Shown here one piece after another: positions 38,701 to 44,046 of a stretch of 64,000 nucleotides of DNA. Every line of letters begins with the position of its first letter. Position 1 is the stretch's first letter. Source of the DNA: Alloalcanivorax dieselolei B5 (GTDB taxonomy: Bacteria; Pseudomonadota; Gammaproteobacteria; Pseudomonadales; Alcanivoracaceae). Location: positions 3,906,001-3,970,000 of the forward strand of contig NC_018691.1 of NCBI RefSeq assembly GCF_000300005.1, read 5' to 3'. The notes beneath the pieces were generated by a model. It was not told the DNA's origin and did no database searches. It saw only the letters and a list, made by a program, of their open reading frames with translations. The translations under genes and the position numbers were made by a program.

Positions 38701-39087
38701 ACAAGCCTTCCCCAGGTCATGCATAAGAGCAGCCAAGCCAGCTAACAGCAGGATGTCTTCACCGGTATGCCAGTCGTTCTCGTCGCTCTGGCGCAGGACA
38801 TCCCGGGAAGTGGTATTCGTGGGTGTCGCCCCCTGGGCATTGAAGCGGCTGGCATCCCCAACGATCCACAGCAGCTCGCTGTGGTCGTGCCCGCGAATCC
38901 AGTGACATGCCACCGCGGTATTTTTACGTGCCGACTTTCGTAATAATCGACGCAATGTATCCAGTCCGGCCCGGGTAATCGGAGTTTGCCAGGTTCTGTC
39001 GCCGCGGCGCTCGGCAAACTGGTCCAGAATCCGGCGCGTCTCGCTCAGAGCGTTTTTGCTGCATTGGGAAACAAACAGCACGTTCAT
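35701..39087 (-). CDS. cas2-3: Cas2-Cas3 fusion nuclease-helicase (type I-F)
   Basis: 1128 residues. An N-terminal Cas2-like domain (MNVLFVSQCSKNALSETRRIL, to about 85) works with Cas1 in spacer integration. An HD nuclease follows, with HDLGK at 123-127. The superfamily-2 helicase has Walker A MASTGCGKT near 430, DExx box as DLVLDEIDDFD, motif III LLSSATLPP and motif VI QLAGRVRRHR. The Cas2 fusion is the hallmark of subtype I-F. Key motifs look intact, so it should be active. Its ATG overlaps the cas1 stop by 4 bases. Confidence 0.97.
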   Translation of the reverse strand: MNVLFVSQCSKNALSETRRILDQFAERRGDRTWQTPITRAGLDTLRRLLRKSARKNTAVACHWIRGHDHSELLWIVGDASRFNAQGATPTNTTSRDVLRQSDENDWHTGEDILLLAGLAALMHDLGKACLAFQNRLVGKLEGRNLYRHEWISLRLFAAFVGNDDDAGWLGRLLGPGLEDDDRWLQQLQRDGLDDNGASPFRHLPPLAAAVGWLIVTHHRLPMKPGEPDDSGRRPRWGVLRPALRSDQLQDIPTVISADWNEVHDTCVREQIEPYWYFEHALPVTTSRWRERAGHLARRLLERLPHYSSPVLDNPYVMHLARLSLMLADHYYSGLEESRHRVRGERGYPLYANTDKAGALKQPLDEHLLGVEKHSAAVSRALPSMTRHLPRLARHKGFRKRSDHPRFRWQDKAFDLARSIRERSERQGFFGINMASTGCGKTLANGRILYALADPEKGTRFSVALGLRTLTLQTGQAYRERLNLGEDELAVRVGGSASRALFEHYEQQGERTGSASAQSLMEEDGHVTFDGNFDAHPVLRRLNQDPNVRNLIAAPILVCTVDHLIPATEGTRGGRQIAPMLRLMSSDLVLDEIDDFDIDDLPALTRLVHWAGLLGSRVLLSSATLPPSLVRGLFEAYRDGRDQYQKNRGEPGCPVEVCCAWFDEHDRHHETCSDGDGFSATHQQFAKRRHQRLAKAEVLRRSEIGDLKGLGQDGASIRQSLAECLRDHAERLHDRHHSVDPYGGGRVSFGLIRMANIDPIFDVALALYRLGARDGRRIHLCVYHSQHPLLVRSEIERCLDRALDRRDAKAVFELPDIRRRLDAHPEQDQLFIVLGSPVTEVGRDHDYDWAVVEPSSMRSIIQLAGRVRRHREAACDAPNMVLLDTNLKHLERPSEPAFCRPGFETAGDWRLNSHSLHDLMRPEEWTVVDARPRILERQGLRPHESLVDLEHERLRASLLEPLRGAGPDTSSVDPASLTPRERKRLRREPSSPPLGAYSWYRMPRLHLLGVLPQYQPFRYQAARQEELVLLPDEGGEDWVLHLIQDGQRRHEKLYVPVEKSKLERIELAGDRGPGIQSWGTPDYLEALVELADAKGMALENAARTFGMVTLPESDWGWRFHPALGFAKRR

Positions 39088-40058
39088 TCGATGCCCTGCC
39101 CGAGATCCTGCGCGATGCTCTTCAAGGTATCGATCATAAAGTCCAGCGACTCGGTCCGGGTAAGCCGCTCAATACAGGCCTGGCGGAATTCCTGCTCTTC
39201 GTCACCTCGCATGGCGGAAAGAAACGCCTGAGGCAGAATCACCGCATCCTTGACCAGATCCGCCACGTCGAAAACCAGCCCACCTCGCCTTGTCTTGCCG
39301 TGGAGTACGGCCAGACCGTGGGGGATCCCAAGTACCCAAGTGGCCGTGGCCGCGAGCCCGTAGGCCAAATAGTTGCCATGATCGAGGAAGCGATTGGCGG
39401 GATCGGTACCACTACCACGCTTGGCGCGGGTGAAGTCACCATAGTCCACCGCCCGAGTGGCCATTTTGAACAAGGCCTTGGTAAGCCTCGCCTCCAGGGT
39501 GAGCAGATCCGTGGTATTGGTAGCCTCTTCGATCGCTTTCCGATGATGCGCCAGGGTCGTGCCCAGAACGTCAGCGGTTACTTCGAAACCAGAGTCCTTG
39601 AGAGGCCGACTGAGCCATAGCGTTTCAATTCGTGCCAAACGGCACAACTGAAAGGCACGGGCCGCCTCGAGCCGCCGTTCGTCGTCGAACCAGAACCGCA
39701 CCCAGTACTGCAGATACTCAGTAGGCCGATATTCACTTTGCGGTGTCAGCCAGGCCACATCCACATCAACCTCGTTGGCCGAGAAAAGCGGCGTGCCTCC
39801 TCCCCCACAGAAGCCCACCAGCACTCCCGCCTTGGCCAGCTCTCGCATTGCAGCTTGAGTGATGGAGGTACCGGTGCCAAGCAACAGCGTGGTTGTATTG
39901 GCAATGGGGATATTCCAATACAATGATTGTCGACCTTCATCGGTGACATACTCGACTCGCCCGCCATTTACCAACACTCTGCAGTGCTGCAAATAGTAAA
40001 TATTGGCCCGTTTCGAATGGAGTATTGTCTTCAAATCCGTCGGCGATATGTCGTGCAT
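39084..40058 (-). CDS. cas1: Cas1 integrase (type I-F)
   Basis: 324 residues from ATG 40058, where a G-rich stretch gives the ribosome site; an in-frame TTG at 40070 is less likely. Family features: DLKTILHSKRANIYYLQHCR at the start, and a long helical C-terminal domain including ARLTKALFKMATRAV and NYLAYGLAATATWVLGIPHG. It inserts new spacers together with the Cas2 part of Cas2-3. First gene of the cas operon. Confidence 0.96.
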   Translation of the reverse strand: MHDISPTDLKTILHSKRANIYYLQHCRVLVNGGRVEYVTDEGRQSLYWNIPIANTTTLLLGTGTSITQAAMRELAKAGVLVGFCGGGGTPLFSANEVDVDVAWLTPQSEYRPTEYLQYWVRFWFDDERRLEAARAFQLCRLARIETLWLSRPLKDSGFEVTADVLGTTLAHHRKAIEEATNTTDLLTLEARLTKALFKMATRAVDYGDFTRAKRGSGTDPANRFLDHGNYLAYGLAATATWVLGIPHGLAVLHGKTRRGGLVFDVADLVKDAVILPQAFLSAMRGDEEQEFRQACIERLTRTESLDFMIDTLKSIAQDLGQGIE

Positions 40059-40138
40059 AGCCCCCCCCAAGGAATCTGTCCTCGGCGCCTTTTCACACCG
40101 TCACAGTCTGGTTTGCAATTTCCATAGCTCCAATGACT

Positions 40139-40154
40139 ACTTAAACCCTTAAGT
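40139..40154. promoter_or_regulatory. Palindrome upstream of the cas operon
   Basis: ACTTAA-ACCC-TTAAGT, about 80 bases before the cas1 start, in the 192-base gap between the WYL regulator gene and cas1. Possible operator; no matching motif known to me. Confidence 0.35.
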
Positions 40155-40250
40155 GACCCTAACACTCCCTCTGCTCACCAAATGGCACCACTGAACATAA
40201 AGACAGTCTAATAATGGGCGCCTTATATAGAGGCTCGCCCTGTATCCACG

Positions 40251-41228
40251 TCATTCACTCTGCTTTCCGACGTAGCCCATCAACGCCCCCTCCAAACGCT
40301 GCTGTACCACCGCCCGTAGTTCAGACGGCGCCAGCACCTCCACGTCCGGCCCATGCCGCAGCACCTCCATGATCAGTTCCGTGGGGTCCGAGTACGGCAC
40401 TCGGAGGTGGTAACCGTCATCCCGCCATTCTCCCCGCTGGTCCGGATGCCAGAGTTCGTCGGCAACCCAGCGGGCGGCGCGTGGGGAAAAACGCAGTTCC
40501 GCCCAGTGGGACGGCGCGCCGGAGAAAAGGCCGAAGCTGTCGCCGATGAATCCCTCCAGAGATTCAGTGTCGATCTGTTTGCAGGGGCGGTCGTCCATCT
40601 GCGGCATCTCTATTCGATCGAGAGAGAAAAGGCGCAAGTCACCGGCTTGCTCGCAGTAGGCCAACAGATACCAGTTGTGGCGATAATGAAGAAGCCGCTG
40701 GGGGTGCACCATGCGCTCGCCGGATCTGTCATGGCTGCGGGCCCGATAGCGAATGCGCAGGCAAGTGTTGGCGAGGGTGGCATCGGCGATGCCGATGAAG
40801 ACAGGGTTGTCGACCGGTCGTTGCAGGACAGGAAGCAGTCGGACTTTCTGGCCCAGCCGGGTTTCATGCTCGCTGGCGTCCCCCAGCAATTTCTGGATCC
40901 GCTGGCGAATCGGAGTCAATCGCTGAGCCATCAGCCCCGGCTGTACCGTTTCCAGCAACTGTTCACAGGCCAGCAACGCGTAGAGTTCACTGGCATTCAT
41001 CCAGAAGCCGGGCAACTCGAACTCCGGCGCTTCCGGGTCGTAGTAATGGCCATTGCGGTCCCGGTCGTAGACGATGGGCGCGCCAAAGAAATCCCTGAGA
41101 TATTCGAAATCCCGGGTGATGGTGTTGCGGGTTACCCCCAGTTCTTCGATCAGGCGCCGCATGGGTACGGGTTGCCGGGCACTGCGCAACAAACCGTGGA
41201 TGCGGTAAAAACGCTCCAGGCGGGTCAC
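40251..41228 (-). CDS. WYL-domain transcriptional regulator (YafY-like)
   Basis: 325 residues. N-terminal winged helix-turn-helix (MRRLIEELGVTRNTITRDFEYL, about 23-44), a central WYL domain with the core NWYLLAYCEQAGDLRLFSLDRI near 190-211, and a C-terminal WCX-type domain. WYL proteins sense nucleic-acid or nucleotide ligands, and some control CRISPR or other anti-phage loci. It lies upstream of cas1 on the same strand and divergent from hicAB, next to both CRISPR loci, which makes a defence-control role plausible but unproven. Confidence 0.88.
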   Translation of the reverse strand: MTRLERFYRIHGLLRSARQPVPMRRLIEELGVTRNTITRDFEYLRDFFGAPIVYDRDRNGHYYDPEAPEFELPGFWMNASELYALLACEQLLETVQPGLMAQRLTPIRQRIQKLLGDASEHETRLGQKVRLLPVLQRPVDNPVFIGIADATLANTCLRIRYRARSHDRSGERMVHPQRLLHYRHNWYLLAYCEQAGDLRLFSLDRIEMPQMDDRPCKQIDTESLEGFIGDSFGLFSGAPSHWAELRFSPRAARWVADELWHPDQRGEWRDDGYHLRVPYSDPTELIMEVLRHGPDVEVLAPSELRAVVQQRLEGALMGYVGKQSE

Positions 41229-41317
41229 GGCAAATCCTTATGCATTTTTCTTTTATAATCGACTTTACTCTTTCGTGAACTGCGTCACAACCCAAGCTGA
41301 GCCTCCCTGAGTTTGTC

Positions 41318-41349
41318 ATACCAGAGAAATGGTATTACTATTTGATACC
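41318..41349. promoter_or_regulatory. Candidate HicB operator repeats
   Basis: ATACC, GGTAT and ATACC at 41318, 41331 and 41345 form two overlapping inverted pairs immediately before hicA. HicB-type antitoxins autoregulate through such repeats. Confidence 0.4.
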
Positions 41350-41604
41350 ATGAACAGCAAGCAGCGCAACACTCTGAAAGCCATCTACTCCAGCCCTGCT
41401 CCGAAATCGCTGGAGTGGAAGCGGATTGAGTCGCTCTTTATGGCCCTCGGTGCCAACACTATCGAAGGGAATGGCTCGAGAGTGCGCTTCGAGCTGAATG
41501 GTGTGATCGGCACTTTTCACCGTCCCCATCCCGACAAGGAGGCCAAGCCGTATCAGGTACGTGACGCACGGGCCTTCCTTGAGCAAGCAGGAGTTACCCC
41601 ATGA
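41350..41604 (+). CDS. hicA: HicA-type mRNA interferase toxin
   Basis: 84 residues from ATG 41350. The fold has the conserved GSRVRFELNGVIGTFHRPHPDKEAKPYQV region (about 43-71) with the catalytic His in FHRPHP. ATG 41329 is also in frame and cannot be excluded. It overlaps hicB by 4 bases. HicA cleaves mRNA when not bound by HicB. Confidence 0.9.
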   Translation: MNSKQRNTLKAIYSSPAPKSLEWKRIESLFMALGANTIEGNGSRVRFELNGVIGTFHRPHPDKEAKPYQVRDARAFLEQAGVTP

Positions 41605-41945
41605 ATGCAATGACCTACAAGGGCTATGCAGCCCGCATCAATTACAGTGACGAAGACAATCTATTCGTGGGACACATCGCAGGCATTCGTGATGTGGTGG
41701 GCTTTCATGGCGAGTCCGTTCAGGAATTGCGCGCCGCCTTCGAGGAAGCCGTCGATGACTATCTCGATACCTGCGCCAAACTGAATCGCCAGCCGCAAAA
41801 ACCCTACTCCGGCAAGCTCAGCCTGCGACTGGAGCCAGAGCTGCACGCAACGGTTGCGGTCAGAGCTGAACTCGCGCACAAGAGCATCAATCAATGGGTC
41901 GCTGATGTGCTGAGCCGGGAAACTCGCACATGCCCCCCTTGCTGA
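41601..41945 (+). CDS. hicB: HicB-type antitoxin
   Basis: 114 residues. The partial RNase H-like domain begins MTYKGYAARINYSDEDNLFVG and includes GESVQELRAAFEEAVDDYL; a C-terminal ribbon-helix-helix follows (LSLRLEPELHATVAVRAELA, then KSINQWVADVL). It neutralises HicA and represses the operon. It ends only 16 bases before the first relic I-E repeat. Confidence 0.92.
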   Translation: MNAMTYKGYAARINYSDEDNLFVGHIAGIRDVVGFHGESVQELRAAFEEAVDDYLDTCAKLNRQPQKPYSGKLSLRLEPELHATVAVRAELAHKSINQWVADVLSRETRTCPPC

Positions 41946-41961
41946 TATTATTCAGTGACTC

Positions 41962-42112
41962 CCTCCTGTCCCTGCATGTGCGGGGATAAACCCTAAACCC
42001 GGTCGAAGGACAGGAAGTTGACCTCCTGCTCCCCGCAGGTGCGGGGAACAGAGAACGAATATCTGGAATGCCGCGTCGCCGCCCGGTTTATCCCCGCGTC
42101 TGCGGGGAACAG
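41962..42112 (-). CRISPR. Relic type I-E CRISPR array, trailer part (three repeats)
   Basis: Three 29-bp units start at 41962, 42023 and 42084, exactly 61 bases apart, leaving two 32-nt spacers (41991-42022 and 42052-42083). The third unit is a good I-E repeat: on the plus strand it starts CGGTTTATCCCCGCG and ends TGCGGGGAACAG. The second matches in its latter half, and the first is more degenerate, as expected at a trailer end. By analogy with known I-E repeats, transcription would be on the minus strand from a leader near 43937. No I-E cas genes are in the window. Confidence 0.8.
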
Positions 42113-42316
42113 GTCCACGGGGATGGTTTGGGCTGAAAACGACTTCTCGATGCGGTGCAGCGTCGTGAACTTCCGACCACTGAGGGAGGTGCTGGAACTG
42201 GTTTCCGGGTCAGAGTCCGGCGTCCAGTCCGAAAGCAGCACCTCAAACTCATAGCTCTGCCCCGCCACGTGCCCGTCCATCAGGCTCCGCTTGGCTGTGT
42301 AGGTGATCACCGCCAT
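42113..42316 (-). pseudogene. Phage tail-region protein, C-terminus replaced by CRISPR repeat
   Basis: ATG 42316 with GGAG 7 bases ahead. The first 68 residues (MAVITYTAKRSLMDGHVAGQ, SYEFEVLLSDWTPDSDPET, then KFTTLHRIEKSFSAQTIPVDL) look like a small conserved protein found near tape-measure genes of tailed phages. The frame then enters the I-E repeat at 42112 and runs through repeats to a stop at 41993, so the natural end has been lost at the repeat boundary. Confidence 0.6.
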
Positions 42317-42665
42317 GGATGCTCCAGATACAAAAAAGCCCCCACGAGGCGGGCTGGTGGGCAGGGGGAAGAAGGCTTATCGGGGGGGGGGCACCGGCCA
42401 GGGGACTGGACTCGGAATCAATCAGGTTCTGGTAGATCCACTGCGGGGCGTCACCGGCGGGGGCACCCTCAACCTCCACCACCAGGTTGGCGTAGGCCCG
42501 AAGTCCCTGTTCGGCTGCTTCAGCAGACGCAAAACCGCGCAGGACCGCCTGCGTCTTGCCCTGGAGCAGCTTCACCGTGTATTGGGTTAGTACCCAGTAA
42601 CCAGACTCGGCGCCGGATTGGGGATCCTGAGCGGCCTTGGCCAGGCCGGAGATAGCTTTTGCCAT
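42249..42665 (-). CDS. Small phage protein with probable slippage at a C10 tract
   Basis: ATG 42665 preceded by GGAG. The first 95 residues (MAKAISGLAKAAQDPQSGAE, later YWVLTQYTVKLLQGKTQAVL) have the look of a phage tail-region protein. On the coding strand a run of ten C (42391-42382) follows; as written, the frame continues into the next gene and its upstream hairpin. With nine C it would stop at once (TAA at 42379-42377), which is a more natural end. I do not recognise a function. Confidence 0.55.
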   Translation of the reverse strand: MAKAISGLAKAAQDPQSGAESGYWVLTQYTVKLLQGKTQAVLRGFASAEAAEQGLRAYANLVVEVEGAPAGDAPQWIYQNLIDSESSPLAGAPPPISLLPPAHQPASWGLFCIWSIHGGDHLHSQAEPDGRARGGAEL

Positions 42666-42721
42666 GATCGTTCTCCAATAAAAAAACCCGCTCAGTGGCG
42701 GGCATAAGGGTTGACCTATGT

Positions 42722-42737
42722 GTATACCATGGTTTAC
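42722..42737. promoter_or_regulatory. Near-perfect palindrome before higB
   Basis: GTATACCATGGTTTAC, 7 of 8 positions symmetric, 9 bases before the higB ATG. A likely autoregulatory operator for the HigA antitoxin. Confidence 0.5.
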
Positions 42738-42746
42738 ATTAAATGC

Positions 42747-43049
42747 ATGAAAACGATCCTCACCACCCCAGAGTTTGATGATTGGCTGCAGCGCCTCCGC
42801 GATAAGCAGGGCAAGGCCAAGATCAATGCCCGCATTCGTCGCCTTTCATTGGGCAACCCGGGCGACATCGAACCTGTAGGCAGTGGGATTAGCGAGCTTC
42901 GCATTCACTACGGCCCAGGCTATCGCGTGTACCTGATGGCTCGCGGCCTGGAAATCATTGTCCTGCTCGTGGGTGGCGACAAGAAAACCCAGAGCAAAGA
43001 CATCAAAGCGGCCAAGGCGCTTGCGAAGCAATACCAGGAGGACCTATGA
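42747..43049 (+). CDS. higB: RelE/HigB-family toxin (addiction module killer protein)
   Basis: 100 residues from ATG 42747. It has the family pattern LTTPEFDDWLQRLRDKQGKA, GDIEPVGSGISELRIHYGPGYRVYL (about 48-72) and IIVLLVGGDKKTQSKDI. Such toxins cleave mRNA at the ribosome. Toxin-first order and a 4-base overlap with the antitoxin are typical. The module sits on the plus strand inside phage DNA oriented the other way. Confidence 0.9.
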   Translation: MKTILTTPEFDDWLQRLRDKQGKAKINARIRRLSLGNPGDIEPVGSGISELRIHYGPGYRVYLMARGLEIIVLLVGGDKKTQSKDIKAAKALAKQYQEDL

Positions 43050-43345
43050 GCAACCACAAACTGAAACCATGGGATGCCGCCGATCACCTGGAGGACCAGG
43101 AAGATATGATCCTCTATCTGAACGCCTGCATTGACGACGACCCCGGCGACGGCTCTCTCATCCGGGCAGCGCTGAGCGACATTGCCCGCGCACAGAATAT
43201 GTCCCGCCTCGCGAAAGAAACGGGCATGACCCGAGCTGGCCTCTACAAAGCGCTCTCTCCTGATGGCCGGCCTGGGTTCGACACCATGCTCAAAATCACC
43301 CGTGCCTTGGGGCTGAGCCTACACTTTGATGGGCACGCACACTAA
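43046..43345 (+). CDS. higA: HigA-family antitoxin (addiction module antidote protein)
   Basis: 99 residues with a helix-turn-helix (MSRLAKETGMTRAGLYKALS, about 52-71) and the family ending TMLKITRALGLSLHFDGHA. It binds and neutralises the toxin encoded just upstream and probably represses the operon at the palindrome before higB. Confidence 0.9.
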   Translation: MSNHKLKPWDAADHLEDQEDMILYLNACIDDDPGDGSLIRAALSDIARAQNMSRLAKETGMTRAGLYKALSPDGRPGFDTMLKITRALGLSLHFDGHAH

Positions 43346-43372
43346 AGACCCGGCTAAACGAATCGTCGAACA

Positions 43373-43528
43373 ATGGTGGCAACCATGATCGACGTTCAAC
43401 TGGCCACCCTGCACAACTGGGAACAGGGCCGCCGAGAACCAACTGGCCCAGCCAAGGCCTTGCTTCGAGCCATTCACAATGACCCGCAGCATGTGATCCG
43501 GGCGCTGGCTGATCAACCACAGCCATAA
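43373..43528 (+). pseudogene. C-terminal fragment of an XRE-type antitoxin
   Basis: From ATG 43373 the frame gives about 51 residues, including ATLHNWEQGRREPTGPAKAL and LRAIHNDPQHVIRAL, the typical end of an XRE-family HigA/MqsA-like antitoxin. The N-terminal half of the helix-turn-helix and the partner toxin are missing. It is a remnant of a second module and may have been joined here by deletion. Confidence 0.6.
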
Positions 43529-43531
43529 AGT

Positions 43532-43554
43532 AGCCCCCGCCGGAGCGGGGGGCT
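43532..43554. terminator. GC-rich hairpin after the antitoxin fragment
   Basis: AGCCCCCGCCGGAGCGGGGGGCT forms a strong stem but lacks a clear T run on either strand. It may end transcription from the toxin-antitoxin side. Confidence 0.45.
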
Positions 43555-43555
43555 T

Positions 43556-43907
43556 GATGAGGCTATTTGTACACTTCGTCCTGAATAGCCGGCCGCGTAT
43601 ATCTTCGGCCCGAATATTCAATACCGACTGGGGCACCCGGGGCAGTTTGCGGCCATTCCGGCTTCTGGCATCAATCAGGACAAAGTCGCCGTTATTAATG
43701 TCGTCACGCAGAGCCTCCCCAAACATCGCTGTCAGGTCTTCCTTGGTCGCTCCCACTATGCTTCCGCTGACATTGACCACAACATTGGGGGCTGACGACT
43801 CTCCTGAGGCGGCGCCTCCGTTGAGCTGAACGGGTGCCGGGGCGGCTGGTACTGACTGAACGCCACCAGAGATGCCCGCGCCAGATCCTCCTCCCCCAAA
43901 CTGGGGG
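43556..43907 (-). pseudogene. Phage tail tape-measure protein, C-terminal fragment
   Basis: The minus-strand frame is open right from the edge of the I-E repeat at 43908. A Gly/Ala/Pro linker is followed by VVVNVSGSIVGATKEDLTAM and FGEALRDDINNGDFVLIDAR, then SRNGRK, which I recognise as the C-terminal end of tape-measure proteins of tailed phages. All upstream sequence of this long gene is missing and replaced by the CRISPR repeat. The 3' limit is approximate. Confidence 0.65.
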
Positions 43908-43936
43908 CGGTTTATCCCCGCGTCTGCGGGGAACAG
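43908..43936 (-). CRISPR. Single intact type I-E repeat, leader side
   Basis: 29 bases identical to the repeat at 42084-42112, 1.8 kb away in the same orientation. It is followed on the high-coordinate side by AT-rich DNA. The inner side continues directly into phage sequence. Confidence 0.85.
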
Positions 43937-44046
43937 TCTAAATATATAGCATTGATCTAGAAGGGAAAAATCACCCCATCAAAATCCACCGGCACCATTG
44001 ATCAGATTTCGTCCTCTTTTATTCTGGGCACCACAGACCACCGCAA
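43937..44046 (-). other. AT-rich stretch, probable I-E leader remnant
   Basis: About 110 bases between the intact I-E repeat and the next gene. The first 60 are AT-rich (TCTAAATATATAGC and onward), in contrast to the GC-rich surroundings, as expected for a CRISPR leader read on the minus strand. No exact IHF site was found. Confidence 0.4.

Noticed and set aside
31715-40058. A Tn7-like CRISPR-associated transposon of type I-F3.
   Set aside because: cas1 and the Cas2-3 nuclease-helicase are complete and there are no tnsA/B/C or tniQ genes. This is a defence-type I-F1 system.
42113-43907. An intact prophage between the I-E repeats.
   Set aside because: Only a tape-measure end and two small tail-region frames are present. 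There is no integrase, capsid, terminase or lysis gene, and both outer genes are truncated.
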